This document shows positions 37,101 to 50,711 of a DNA stretch of 64,000 bases, piece by piece; within the stretch, counting starts at the first letter, position 1; every line of letters starts with the position of its first letter. This stretch comes from Epiperipatus broadwayi (taxonomy: Eukaryota; Onychophora; Udeonychophora; Euonychophora; Peripatidae): positions 2,632,023 to 2,696,022 of the forward strand of contig JAQFVV010000012.1 in NCBI GenBank assembly GCA_028023455.1, read 5' to 3'. Both the position numbers and the translations under genes were made by a program. The notes beneath the pieces were generated by a model. That model was not told the origin of the DNA. It saw nothing but the letters and a program-made list of their open reading frames with translations, and did no database searches.

Positions 37101-37590
37101 TACTTACATGTTATTTTTACTCCATTTTGTTTTTTGTTTTAAAAAAAAAATAAAATATGAACGTTCTGTCACACTGACAAATGCAAAATGTGTTTATCAT
37201 ATTTTATCTAATAATTGAAAATTAATTAAATAAATGGCTTTTTATTTAAATTAAAGATAATTTCTAGAAATATTTTTAAATAAATAAGGTTTATTATTAT
37301 TTTTAATCACACTTTATTAAACTTGATATATGTTGTTGATTTCTTACAGATTAAACACACCTGATCTAAATCAGTGGATGGAAAAGAGCAATTTTTTTAA
37401 GACATTAAAAAATACAGACAATAAACAAGGCAAAATATTACTTATGTTCATCATTAAGTTACTTTAAATGCAAATATCAAGTAGATACAAAATGCAAACC
37501 AAGACAATTAAGTCACCTAGAAGAAGGCAGAGAAAATTTTATATCAGTTCTATCAAGCTTTATATTTTACACTAAAATATAAGATTACAA
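34113..37590. other. AT-rich intergenic DNA
   Basis: No supported gene. In 35570-35790 a motif like TTCTGCAGANNAACCACCAG recurs two or three times. The ORFs at 35481-35717 and 36439-36654 have no recognisable domain. Confidence 0.55.
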
Positions 37591-37650
37591 TATATATATA
37601 TTAGCAGTTGTACATTTTTTTTATTTCTCTTTTTTTTTAAGATTAAATGG
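37591..37650 (+). repeat. Short dispersed repeat, also at 38512-38570
   Basis: The block TATTAGCAGTTGTACATTTT, followed by T-rich DNA and AAGATTAAATG, occurs here and again directly after the second copy of the 265-bp repeat. Confidence 0.75.
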
Positions 37651-38257
37651 TTAGATTTAATTTACATCAGAATTTATTTATTTTTTTACACTTTACATGT
37701 ATTTAAATTACAAATTATTTTTTTCAAATGGTAGGGGGTTTTTTCCCAGAAATTATTTATTTATTTACTCTGTGTCATTTTAATTAAATGTTCTGTTTTT
37801 AATTTAACTTTAAAATTTCAAACTCTATTTTCTTTGGTACATTTGTGTGAACAGATATTTTTGAAGATGTTTTACTAAAATCAGAATGCAGGAATTGTTC
37901 AACTAACAAATATATTTATATATAAGAATGTAAACGCGAATACAAAAGATTTATTAGCTTAGAAGTAATATTTTCTTTGATAATTTTAGTCATTTAATTT
38001 CTGAAACATTTATAATTTCTATTTGTAGTTTTTTGAGATCCAGTTAATAAAATATTATTACGATTACTATAAATATTAATTACAATGACATATTGATAAG
38101 AAAAGTGTAAAACAATATAACCCAATGTTTTATATTATCTATATTTATATATTGTAGTAAAAATGCATTTAAATCATTATAAATTCTTTTAAATGTTGAA
38201 TAAGCATTATGAGTTAATTAGATTATTAGTTTTATAACATTAAAAATATTTATTTTT

Positions 38258-38570
38258 TTAAAATCATACTCAGAACTCATTATCATAAATTTTAGATTCT
38301 TTCTATTCATATTAATATTTTTTTACATAAAACATTGACTCAATTGTTTTTGCTATTGCTTTTATCATATTGTCTCAATTTACATCAGCTTTGAATTTAT
38401 TGTTTAGCAACAATCGGTATTAATGTTTTGTTTCTTTGTTTTTAATTTTTACATCTCTTAATTATATTCTTTTTTTTTCTTTTTTCTAAACATACACGAA
38501 CTCTTTTTTATTATATATATATTAGCAGTTGTACATTTTTTATTTCACTTTTTTTTAAAGATTAAATGAT
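38258..38570 (+). repeat. Dispersed ~265-bp repeat, copy 2, joined to the 37591 repeat
   Basis: 38258-38515 matches 33845-34112. 38512-38570 matches 37591-37650. The composite suggests that one repeat inserted beside the other, or a local duplication. Confidence 0.85.
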
Positions 38571-39052
38571 TGTTCTTTTTTTAAAATTTAAATATAATTT
38601 TTATGTATGATAATTTTGTTGTTTTCTTTTTTCTTTTTTAAAAAGCAATATTGCATTTTTTTTTTGCCTTTAAATATTTATTTAATATAATTTACGTATT
38701 TTATAAATACCCCTGTTTGAGCCCTTTGTTTTATAATTACTTCTTTACCCATTATATATACATCTTGAAAACTTCCATAAGTCAACTAAAAACACAAATA
38801 ATGGAAGAAAAGATTTGTGACTCTAACAAAGATATTACACATGATAAAAGAGTGATGAAGTTGGATTAATTAACCTGTGGTTTTGTGTTTAATAGAAAAC
38901 AGATATATTAATATTTGACTAGAATTCAAGTAATAATTTTATAATCTCTAGTCTAATAAGTGATTAGTAATAATCACTATTACATTTATCTGAAACGTAT
39001 TCAAAATTATGAGTACATTAAGATTTAATCCTTGTTAAAAAAATTTATATAT
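38571..39052. other. AT-rich intergenic DNA
   Basis: Contains only a 72-codon ORF (38651-38869) without a recognisable domain. Confidence 0.55.
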
Positions 39053-39704
39053 ATGTCAACAGATGGCGTTCTACCAAAAACACAGTCAAGCGTATGTTTA
39101 CATAAACGTCAGAGCATGCATTCACTATCTCTAACTTTAATTCCACTTTCAGATCATGATTTCAAGCTATTTGCTATCATCAGTGAAAGACAGGAATTTT
39201 AGAAACTAGATCTAAACACAAACTCTGAGCGTTTATGAAACAGTTTCTATTCAGCTTGCAAGCGTGAATCTTTTAGACACGTAATGTCTTCAAACTCAGC
39301 ATAGCAAGCTAGATAGCTACATGGGTCTGATCTCAGTTCAGCATCACCACATAGTAGAAGCCTCTGCAATATATATCATTGCTAGAAAGACCTCAAAGGT
39401 ACATTTATGAAAAACAAAAAACAAGTTAAAAACTTGCTAACGCTTGTATTTATGTCAACAGATGGCATTCTACCATAAACGCTCATAGTTTGTGTTTAGA
39501 TCTAGGTTCTAAAATTCCTGTCTTTCACTGATGATAGCAAATAGCTTGAAATCATGATCTGAAAGTGGAATTAAAGTTAGAGATAGTGAATGGATGCTCT
39601 GACGTTTATGTAAACATGCGCTTGACGGTGTTTTTGGTAGAATGCCATCTATTGACATAAATACAAGCGTTAGCAAGTTTTTAACTTGTTTTTTGTTTTT
39701 CATA
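39053..39704. repeat. Compound fold-back element with two overlapping sets of inverted arms
   Basis: An outer pair, 39053-39238 and about 39474-39658, is about 97% complementary over some 185 bp. A second pair, 39406-39475 and 39635-39704, is 69/70 complementary. The block GTCAACAGATGGC occurs three times and serves both pairings. 39255-39380 resembles 46330-46440. The 64-codon minus ORF here is a by-product of the repeat. Confidence 0.9.
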
Positions 39705-42700
39705 TATATATATGTTTGTAATCAGTAAAGCTTTCACCTTTAGCTCAATCCTATTGCAGCCATCCATCAGATCAAAAGTCAGAACAAACTATCTTACTAT
39801 AGATGAATTTGAAACATCCATTTCACCTTTTTATGTAAATAAGACATGCATAGCACAGGTTATAATTTAAAGTCATATAGAACATTTTAAATATAATTAA
39901 ACTTAAATTCATTTATATATTTTAAAATAGATTTCAAACTTTTATTATTATAATTTTTTGAAATATATGATCAATGAAATGAAAAAAAGATATGCTGAAT
40001 ACATGGTCCAGATCACAATCTCTTAAACATATCTTCATCATTTGTTTATCCATATGTAGATAGAAAATTACAGTAGATTGATTACAAGTGGCTTTCTCCA
40101 ATCACAACTTTGTCATAAATCACTTTATGTAATTATATATAGGACAATAAAAATAATAAATATAATGGTAATAAACTATTGTTATTACAATAGTTTTTTA
40201 AACAACAGACATTTTATTTCTATTATATATAACCATCAATTATAGCAGTACAGAAAATTGGGATTAATAAGAGAGAATCTTAAGTTACAATGACACACAA
40301 TTTGGTTTCCATTTACAATATTAGGGCAAATTTTGACAAGTTTGGAAATCATCATCATCCACAAATAAACAAAATATGGAACTAAATATAAAAGAAAGAA
40401 CTAATTATAAGTTCACCAGCATTATAAAAAAGTGAATCATTCATCATCATGAATAATCATTAAGAATAAATCAACAGTCAATCTTGTAACTATATTTGAA
40501 AGTGGTCCACTATAAACCAGGTTAATTATTTAGACAGATACAATAATTAACTGGATGCACATAGTTATGCTGCTCCAATAAAAATACAAAAATAGATACT
40601 AAAACATCTTGAACATCATCAATACTCTAGCCTCTTAGTACCATTAATGTACTAGGCAACTATAAACTAAATTTCTAAAGAAATAATAAATAAAATGAAA
40701 TGTAGTGCATGGACTTTAAAGGATAGCTCTTTTGCACCATCCAGGATTACCATTATCTAGCTGTTTTTAACACTAAACATACAACCCTACTCCAAATTAA
40801 TGTTACACACAAATCAATTTCAAGAAACAATAACTCTATAAACTATTATTGTGAACAAGATATATAAAGCAGTTTATTATAAATCACTTCAGTTAATTTC
40901 TATGTTTATCCTACTATGAAAAAGTAGTTTTATTGGTATCATTCAAAAAGTTCTAGAAAATTAAGCTGTCATGAAATAAAGTCATACACACAGCAGTTTA
41001 TGAAGCAGGAGTTGAATAAATATGTTTTAAAACATTTTTAAAAACTAATTATTAACAATAAGTAATAGAAATTGACACAATAGTATAAAATTTTAAACTA
41101 TTTCTTCAAAAAATATACTTTCATAGAACTTATAATCAATTGATTTCAAATCATAAATTAACTTTTAATTAATTATGTTAATTCTTGAAAATAACATTTA
41201 TTTCATCAAAAATATATTTTCATATAATTTATAATCAATCAATTGATTTCTATTTATAAATTAAATTTTAATTAATTACATTATTGTTTTAAAATAACCA
41301 AGAGTTGGAAAATCATTTTCAAAATCAAAGATAACAATCTTTGATTTAGCTTTTATTAAGTTTTTAGGGTGGAAAATGAATGAAAAAATAAAATCATGTT
41401 AAAAAATTAAATTTATAAAAATTAAATTTGTAAAAATAATTTCATAATTTTGAAGTGAAAATTGACTGAATTAAAAAAACATGTTTCACAATTTTAAAGT
41501 ATTAACTTAATAAAAATATTTAAAGTTATCATTTCTTATAAAAATATTGTTTTTATATAAAACATACAGTGCCTATACAAAAGTACATTTAATCATGAGT
41601 TTATTTTTTTCTGTAGAGCCATTTTTTATTATAAATTCCAGTTCTTCCGGTTGAGTTTTCTTCTTGAATGCTTCTTCATATGAACTTGATTAATTTGTCC
41701 ATTTCTGGTGTGCAGTATTTCAGGTTAAAAATAGCATTTCCAGGTGACACTATTACCTACATGGACTCATGCTGCTTTTAGTAAAAGACAAGATTGGAGA
41801 TCATTTTAGATGGTATCTTTTTCTTTACATTTATTTCCAGTGAAGGCAGATTACATGGAGTTAGATGATGTCTAGCTTTTAGCTGAATTTAGCACTTGCT
41901 ATTTATTGTACAAACCAATTCTATGACTAAACTCAGTATGATAAAAGCTTGATTAAAGCTTCTGATATTCTATGCAATAACTTGATAAATACTTCTGCTT
42001 CTATCTTCTTTATCAAGAGGGTTAAGACTTGATGGCTCTCTTTTCAATATCTAAGGTAATAATATCTTTTTATCGGACACCTGAATCTTCTCACTTATTC
42101 ACACACCCATTATTTTTTCTAAAACAATTCTGCCAACAAGCCAATCACAATCTGTCTTCAACATGATTGTTTTATAATAGCCAATGAGATATTTTTTTTA
42201 TAAATATAGTTCAGCTATTTCCCTTTTCAATCATAGACATTGCAAACCAAGTTAATAATTTAAATTAATTGGATAAAATTGTTGACATTACTTTCTAATT
42301 GAAAAAAATTTCTTGCAAAAAGAAAACAAATAATCAGTTAATTGCACTGATTTGATTTTTTGCACTGAAGAGAGATAAAGAAAAAACAAAAAACAACCCT
42401 GACTAATTAAAAATAAAATTTAACAAACGAATTAACATCTTATTTTTTTCTTTTTAAAAATACTATTAAGAATAAAACATTATCTCTCTTTTATGGTTAC
42501 AATTAATATCTATTAAATAATTGACAAAAAAGAGAAAACATTTTTTTCTTAGTACATTTTTATAGTTTAAATTAAAAATACTAATTAATTATAATTGACA
42601 GAGAGAGAATTAAAAAACTTGTTTACATGCTTTTATAATTTTCTCTCCCTTTTACAATCATTTATAACTCTTACTAAAATATTTACATATTAAAATTATA

Positions 42701-42936
42701 TTAGTATTTAATGAATTTAATGTTTGAGAACTATCATATTATCACTGTGGGGCTTAAAATATTTAGTTAATGGAAGATTCATTATTATTATAAAAATGTG
42801 CATGGGAAAATTAAATATTATTTTCCCCATTAATTAAATAATTTCATATTTAAACTTGAGGAACATGTTGCCAACTATGTGATTATTTTTAATGTAGCAA
42901 TGTAGCCACCTGGTGACAATATATATATATATATAT
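39705..42936. other. AT-rich intergenic DNA with a ~100-bp tandem duplication
   Basis: 41100-41195 and 41200-41292 are diverged tandem copies (TAATCAATTGATTTC, TTTTAATTAATTA). The rest has no supported gene. 41590-42060 is slightly less AT-rich, with no ORF. Confidence 0.6.
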
Positions 42937-42939
42937 AAC

Positions 42940-42989
<50 letters not shown>

Positions 42990-42992
42990 GTT
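42937..42992. repeat. Palindrome with (AT)n core
   Basis: The arms AACATTATAATAT and ATATTATAATGTT enclose uninterrupted (AT)n. A further (AT)n lies just left (42919-42936). Confidence 0.9.
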
Positions 42993-45052
42993 TTCCATAT
43001 TTGCTAGATCTCTACATGCATTATAAAATGTGCAAGTTGATCAAGTTATGTCAAAAAGGAATAAGTTGTATTTCTATTTCTAAAAACATAACTATATCAA
43101 CTCAGTCTAGAATTATTACGAATTGTGCTATTGATGAAATCATCTTTTAATTTATTTGTTCTGGGCACCAGCATCCATAAGAATCTGCTAAAATCTGTCA
43201 CCAGCACGTCTCGCAAGTTGTAAATAAAAAAGAAAATATTTTTTTAATTTTATTTTTAAGAATCGGTTATTCTACCATATACTAGAATTATCTTTTAAAT
43301 ATTATTACTCCTGGAACTTATAACATATTGGCAAAGATAAATTACATTTTTAAGACTTACTAAACTAATAATAAATTTAATAATAAACACTAATAAATAT
43401 TATAGAATAATGTACAAATGAAACTTGCTATTAGAAATATTTTTATTCTAACAGATTAAAAATCTGTTTAAGTTAAATTGTTAATTAAATAAACTGGAGA
43501 GAACACACACTAATCCAAATACAAATACATTGATAAAATAAAGTAATTAAAACAATTAATTAAAGTTCTTGATAAATAAGAGTCTCTTGATAACTAAAAT
43601 TAAAGTCCATATCGGGGTCCTATTATACATATATTTTTAAGAAAGATTTTTAGACAATTTAGTCACAATCGGGAATAATAAAGTCATAGCTTACCGGTAA
43701 ATTTAGTGAGAAAGTAGTTGTAGCTTACTATGCATAGTTTTTTGTTTTAGAATGAGCTTGGCCATTGGTTATTAGTTGTTGATTTTGTAGTCTATTCTGA
43801 AGGCTAGTCACAGAAGCTTTTCTAGTGTTCATCTTCTTAATGATGTCTGCTAAAGCCCTGGTCTACTCCCGCATGAAGGATTATTTCATCATGATGTGAT
43901 CTTGGATTTAATAATCCAAAACCAGCCAAAGGAACAAACAGAAAAAACAAGATGTTCTTCAAACTGGTCTCTTCCTTTTATACTAGAGGCCCAGTTTTCA
44001 GATTTCTGTGCATGCTATTATCATGGCATTTTTGGTTCATAATCTTGTACAGTCTTTATTCATTTTTCAATTACAAAGTTCTCATTTTTTAGAAAATCTT
44101 TCAGCCATCTTTAATTCTTTAATTAGCTAAAGTATTTTTCTTTTAGTTATCTTTTTACTTTTGGAATTCTTTTATTTTCTCCAATTCTACTTTTATTTCT
44201 AATTGCATAAAAAAAAATATGAAAGAACAATTTAACTTTCATTGTACATTAAAAAAAAAAAATATTCTAACAAAAAAAAAAATCTAAGTTTACTCTTTTT
44301 TTTTTAGCTTTTACCAAATGCCAATATATTTGTACCATATATAAATAAATGGTACAATATATATATATAGTAACAATCAGATTTGTATATTCATGTAACA
44401 AAATCCAGAGTTCAGGTAAAATATATCAAAGTTGACTGAAATGGGATGATGAGATCCCAAATCCAACCAATCTTCAACTCATTCACCAGAACTCTGTAAT
44501 TTAACATGTTATGAATGACATTTCTGAGATTATACACAGGTCTCAATTTATTCTGTAATCTGACTCTGAACAGGGAGAAACATGAGACTTAGAAAGGCAC
44601 TAACAATTTAACTAAATGATTAAAATGAACTATTTAACAGGCTAATTGATTAAAGTTGATATCTAAGAATAACTATAATGCATGTCATATTTATATAACA
44701 ATAATAATGAATTGGAATTAGATTGTGAGCAAGAAAAATATGAAATGAGTATATATTTTAAATATGTTTATTAAAATAATAAATTAAACAAAAATGATAA
44801 TAAATGTATAAGATTAGAATGTGGAATCAAAGCACACCAGCATTACATAATGGATGAGACTTTATTATTACAGCAATTTCACCTTAATGCTTTTAAATTA
44901 GGTGTGCATGTGTATATGTGTGGTTAATAAAGGTATGCCTATATTTAATTCATATGCAAAATCCTATTCTCAGTTTATGACTTTGCTAATATTACAAGGA
45001 AATATTCTAGTTTATGATAAATTACTCATTATAGCCTTCATATAGCTGTTGT

Positions 45053-45054
<2 letters not shown>
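42993..45054. other. AT-rich intergenic DNA
   Basis: Poly-A and poly-T runs occur near 44250-44305. No gene or named repeat is supported. Confidence 0.6.

Positions 45055-45139
<85 letters not shown>
45055..45139. repeat. (AT)n microsatellite
   Basis: About 85 bases of uninterrupted AT, the longest in the window. Confidence 0.97.
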
Positions 45140-45141
<2 letters not shown>

Positions 45142-46026
45142 TGAGCGAATAAATAAGCTCAAAGATGATGCAGATTTAGCCTAGTAATCAAAGATTCAGA
45201 TGTCAGACTAATTTCAAACAGTTATTAAACAAAAGAAAAGTATTGGTTACTTTAGATTCCATATATATATGCTATAAATATTAATAAACAAGATGTCATG
45301 TGGATGAATAATTATTCACAGGATTCTGTATCAAATGTGTGGTTCCCTAGGACTGAATGTTCAGGGAACTCAGATAGGCTATTCAAGTATCTTGGATCCT
45401 TAACTCCAGTAACAGATTTGGTACTCTTACTTTAACTAAGAGAATGGGAGTGACCTCCACTTCAAACCCATGAAAAAGGTTCAGCCAGATGTTACATCCA
45501 GATGTACTTTGTAAAATACATCTGTAATGCATAAAACAAATACAAATGCCTAAAACAGATGGCTTCTATCTGTTTAGCTAACAGAACCTAGTTCTTAAAA
45601 TAGCATTATAATTATGCTACTAAAAGGACTAAAACTAAATTATAATCTAGTTTAAAATACTAAATCTGCATATTTAATCATTGATTAGGAGGGGGGTTAT
45701 ATTTAGTGGCAATTAAGAGATGTTAATAAAAATACTTTATTACTTTCCTTAAGGCTAGTCTATTACTTGTCAATAATATTAGTTATTAAACATTACAATG
45801 TATATAACTTTAATTAAGCAAACCATAATAAATCTCATATTAAGTAAATCTAAATTAATCAATAATAACAAGTGCCATAGCTATCACTTACTATCTAATA
45901 TAATAGGATTTGATATAATGCTATGGTGGGCTGAACAGCACTATTAAAATGTTAAAATCGAGATCTTAATAATCATATCTTCATTAAAAGTGTATTAAAA
46001 ATTAGTACTCACTGTTTTGAAATATT

Positions 46027-46028
<2 letters not shown>
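45140..46028. other. AT-rich intergenic DNA
   Basis: 45350-45590 is less AT-rich but has no ORF or recognised repeat. Confidence 0.55.

Positions 46029-46065
<37 letters not shown>
46029..46065. repeat. (AT)n microsatellite
   Basis: About 36 bases of alternating AT immediately left of the fold-back region. Confidence 0.95.
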
Positions 46066-46067
<2 letters not shown>

Positions 46068-46243
46068 AAAACAAGACATCAATTTCATAACTTGCTTTTA
46101 AGCTTGCATTTAAATGGTCAGTAGATGGAGCTTACCAATAGCTCTAATCAAGCTTTAGTTTATAAGTGTCAAAAGATAAATAATTCAAAATCTCTATCAG
46201 AAAGTCTCTATGCCCAGATCAATTGCTTTCACATTTATAGTTC

Positions 46244-46648
46244 ACCTCAGTGGAGCACTGGGACTCCCAAAATTAGATCCAAAATATTAACTTTAAAATC
46301 ACCACTTAAAAAACATGTTCTATCAATTTGAAAGCCTGAACTTTTCAGACACATAAATATCTTCAAATCCAGCTCTACAAACCAGATAGCTATATGGGTC
46401 TGAATTCAGCTCAGTTGCACCATATAGTAATAAGTATACATTTGAAGGCTTTTGTGATGCTATATTGCAGAGGCTATTAATATATGGTGAAACTGAGCTG
46501 ACTTCAGATCCATATAGGCTGGATTTGAAAACATTTATGTGTCTGAGAAATTGAGGCTTTCAAATTGATAGTAATGTGTTTTTCAAGTGCTGACTTTTGA
46601 GTTCATATTTTGAATCTAGTTTCTGGATCCCAGTGCTCCACTGAGAAG
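46244..46648. repeat. Fold-back element with ~175-bp inverted arms
   Basis: The arms are about 46244-46431 and 46478-46648. Landmark pairs are CTCAGTGGAGCACTGGGA / TCCCAGTGCTCCACTGAG and ATCAATTTGAAAGCCT / AGGCTTTCAAATTGAT. The left arm also matches 39255-39380, so this is the same family as the 39053 element. It is non-coding. Confidence 0.87.
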
Positions 46649-47540
46649 CTAGCTTATACATTAAGAATTACAGATTTAAAGATTTGTTAAGAGCTCTGCA
46701 GTTTTTGAAGGAAATATTACCGATATTTTTTATTGCAACTGGTACTTCAGACATATCATATAATCAACATAGTGACACCCTTCTCTGAATATGTGGTATG
46801 GTCTAAGAAGTCTTTTTATTGCAGGCTATTGTTGGATGTTGCCCATGTTTATTGTGATTACATGCCATTATAGCACATAGGATGGCATCACCATCATCCC
46901 ACAGGAAATTGGCAATTCTGTGACCACCTACTCTGCTATTTTAAACTACAAATGGGCATATATTCTGATTGTAATGCTAGTTAAAATGTACACAGTAAGC
47001 TTTTAGAGTGTAAAATTATAGGATATTTATGATTTTCAAATCCTATATTATTCTATCAACAACTTGGATTTATAGCTGGTAAATCCATTAGCTCCTATTT
47101 CCCATCTTATATTTTAATTTACAAAATCGATTAAATCTTTGTTTAAATTTTAAAACTGATATTTGTGATTTAGCCATGACATTTTTATTCCCTAAAAACT
47201 TGGCAATAGTTTCAGCTCAGTAAATTTTGTTAACTATAAAATACATCTTAGAGAATATTATTGCAAAAAAAAATAAGATTTAAAATCTCACTCATTTGCT
47301 ATATTGACACAGGTGTGTGGTGGCATGATTTTTGTTTATAAGTTTTCAGTTTCTAAATTAAAAATTATTAGAAAATCTTTATATAACCTTGTTATACATG
47401 TATCATAGTCATATGTGAACTTCAAACATGTACATGTGATTTTTTGATATAAAATAACAAATTGACTTATTTAACAACATAAAGTCTATAATTTCAAAGA
47501 TTTGATCTTTAAATAAAATATACACACCGTAATATATATA
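46649..47540. other. AT-rich intergenic DNA
   Basis: No supported gene. Confidence 0.6.
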
Positions 47541-47670
47541 TATATATAATTAGTTTCCAACCAGTAACCACCTAAACATTCACAGTAAATATAGCAACCA
47601 ATATTTCTAACTGCTGTCAAGGCAACCTTCACACCTTTTAATAGCAAGAATGGAAATCCATTCTTATTAA
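47541..47670 (-). repeat. Interspersed ~120-bp repeat bordered by (AT)n, copy 1
   Basis: The reverse complement matches 50698-50835 at about 90%: AAAAGGTGTGAAGGTTGC, AATGTTTAGGTGGTTACTGG. Both copies end in an AT microsatellite. A diverged piece is at 50205-50270. The 69-codon ORF here is not a gene. Confidence 0.85.
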
Positions 47671-47744
47671 TGGTCCATTGAATATATATGGACACTTAAA
47701 GATTGCAACTTGACTACAGAGTATGAAATATTGTTACAATGAAG

Positions 47745-47768
47745 TTTAAATAAACCTCTTTAAACATG

Positions 47769-47810
<42 letters not shown>

Positions 47811-47834
47811 CATGTTTAAAGAGGTTTATTTAAA
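47745..47834. repeat. 90-bp palindrome with (AT)n core
   Basis: The arms TTTAAATAAACCTCTTTAAA+CATGAAATAT and their exact complement enclose (AT)n. It should form a long cruciform or, if transcribed, a hairpin. Confidence 0.95.
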
Positions 47835-47873
47835 TCCAGTTCAATATATATATATATATATATTGAACTGGAT
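47834..47873. repeat. 40-bp palindrome with (AT)n core
   Basis: ATCCAGTTCAATAT...ATATTGAACTGGAT directly abuts the preceding palindrome. Confidence 0.95.
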
Positions 47874-50204
47874 CCTTTATCTGCTTCAAAAATATCATTG
47901 TGAAATTAAAACTAACATTTATATTTAGAAAGTTCTTTAAAAAAAACTATCTAAAGTTTTGTATGTTATAGCACACATTCTCTTTTATATTTTAAAATTC
48001 TGTGATTTTACTTCTTCAATAGATTTTAGTTTAAAAGACTTTTCTTTTGCCTTTTTTTTTTTACTATAGTAATTAAAAGCAAGCAAAGTTTTTTTTTTTT
48101 TTTTTTTTGTTGATTTTAATCTTTTTTTTTTAAAGCTGAGAATTATTTTTTTATATATTTTTTAAAATTAATTTTAAATAAGGTAAAGACCCTGGTCAAA
48201 TGTTTTTTTAAATTAAGATTAAGCAGTAGATAGAGATTTACCCTGGTCAAAACTTCTAATTAAAGAATAAGTTAGAGATAACAGTTCACATAAATAGCCC
48301 CAGGTTTTTGATTTATTATTATTTTGCTGATTATTTTTATTCTGCTTATTGTGATTATTCAGTTTCATATTATTCTGCTTTTTGCACATATTCTTATTGT
48401 GTCTCTTGTTTGGATGGTGTTCTAATTGCTCAACATGGATCGCCGAAGTGCAGGCTGCTGAAGTTAGACTTTTTTTCCTGACTTCTAATAGATTTTTCTA
48501 ATAGTATTTTTTGCTTTCTGGGCTAAGAAATAATTGCTTAGCTTCTGCTAGCCTAAGAAATGAATACGCTACAACATTAAAAATAGTGCCCATCCATTTG
48601 CCATGTGAAAAATATACACTATTAAGAAATCTTAACAATATGCAGTGCTAAATCAACACAAAGATGAACTCTAAAGCTTTATAAGTGTGCCTTCAAAATC
48701 ATGTTTTAAAAGCCTAGTTCAAAACTGATCCAAAAGTTTCCTTGGATGCTACAGCCAGATTACTAGAGATTAAATACAATCATGATGTATTCTATAATCA
48801 AGGCAAAACTCTCCATGCAGTATGTGCTACTATAAGAGGTGGGTGTATCATGTGATGATGTATTCTAGTTAAAATGAACCTCACATATCCTGCTGGAATA
48901 ACTCTACAGATTATCTAAAGTCTGAAAGGTAACTGAACTTTTGAATATTGAAACCAGGGTTTAAATCTCTAGTTAAATCTTTATGTTAAAATGCTCAACT
49001 TAATCTAAAAAGAAACCAGTCTCTAAAATAAGTTATACATGCTCATTTAAATTTCATTAATTATTTTATTAGATTTTTTTTATTATTACATATATTGAAA
49101 ACTTAATTTAAGATTTTATATTTTTAATTTTATTTATCTGGGAGTATATTGTGAGTTTAGATTTTATAGTTATTGTTTGTTTTTTTTTATATTACTAATC
49201 CTTGATAAATGTTTGTGTAGATATTAGTAGTTTTCTTTTAACTCACCTGTTTTTTTTTTCATTACAATTAATTTAGACAATCTTGGTTTGCATTTTCTGT
49301 AGATTTCAAATCTTTTAGCTAGTGGCCTATTGAGTATATTTGTTCTGTTTTTCTTAGTCAGTAGAGATTTTCGTTTTTCTATGTTTCAGATTACATAATA
49401 CTGTAATCTTTTCTTTTTCTCTTGATGGAATCGATCTTAGTGGTCATGAACATGGCCATTTATGAGTGTTTGCAGGCTTTTGACGTTCTTAGTCCCAATG
49501 TTTCTTTTCTGGGCTGATGAAAGCTTGTATGTGTTGTTTTATAAACTTCTGTGCAAGATCATTTTCGTTTCAAATCTCTAAATAAAGGAACACTGGAATT
49601 TGTCTATATAAATCATGAGCATGAAGACATTATAAATCCTTTTAAATTCTTAGGTGAGAGAATGAACTTATCTACCAGTGGGTTTAATGTTACCTTATTC
49701 TTATATGCTATGTGATAAATCTGCTCGATAAATTTAGGTCAAACTTTTAGGCTTTGTTTGACTAATAATTATTTTAGATTTAATAATTTTTAAAATTGTT
49801 TATAATTATTTTTGATAATGTTTGTATCTAGTCTTTTCTCAATTATTTGAACAATATTAAGGATCTCTTTCTCTCCCTGGGTCTAGCTGGTAGCATTATT
49901 CATCATCATTAACTTTTGGATCACCATAAATTAAATTTTCTAGGTAGTTAGTGACCTAGTAGTGCCCTCCATGATCAAGGGAAGTGAAAAGTGACTATCA
50001 TAATATATGTTTAAACTTATAATAGTACAGTCACTTGTTCACATATATGTGTGGTGATACATATATAACTGTGTTGACACTTACATACATGTGCTAAAAG
50101 AGGTTTAAATCTAGCACAGGTGGAGCTGTGGGAAAAATAGATTAAATGTATCTGAAGTCAAGAATATACCACTTTAACATATGTATATATATATCATTAA
50201 AACC
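47874..50204. other. AT-rich intergenic DNA
   Basis: Long T runs lie at 48050-48130. A fragment of the 25905 family (GCAAAACTCTCCATGCAGTA, inverted) lies at about 48790-48860. No gene is supported. Confidence 0.6.
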
Positions 50205-50270
50205 AGTCAACAGTTAGACAATCCCAATATCAATATTTCAAACTATTGTCAAGGCAATGTCCTTTTTAGA
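50205..50270 (-). repeat. Diverged fragment of the 47541/50698 repeat
   Basis: ACTATTGTCAAGGCAATGTC and its surroundings resemble the CTGCTGTCAAGGCAACCTTC part of the repeat. Confidence 0.5.
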
Positions 50271-50622
50271 AAGAAATGTGGAACCTATTGTGTGTATCTG
50301 TGTGTTAGACAATGTATGACATGACACACCTTGTTTAAATTATCATCTGAAATTCGGAGAAGTAAATTATTATGTTTAATATTATTTCATAGCTGTATAT
50401 TGTAAGCATGAGTAATCAATGGAAACAGTTTAATATGAATATATTCAAATTATCAAACTAGTATTGCTATTAATTAACCAATCTTCTTTCAAAACTATTA
50501 AAATCAAAATCATAACCCTAAAATTTTGATCCCCAGTGAACATACTTGGACAATCACATGTTTTATATTAGACCAATAATTACATATTTTAATAACCACA
50601 ATTTTATACTATTGGTATCATC
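50271..50622. other. AT-rich intergenic DNA
   Basis: Nothing supported. Confidence 0.6.
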
Positions 50623-50630
50623 TTTCATTA

Positions 50631-50668
<38 letters not shown>

Positions 50669-50677
50669 TAATGAAAT

Positions 50678-50711
<34 letters not shown>

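Noticed and set aside
45055-45139. (AT)n tracts as CRISPR-like or satellite arrays
   Set aside because: Pure dinucleotide repeats without spacers or a longer unit.
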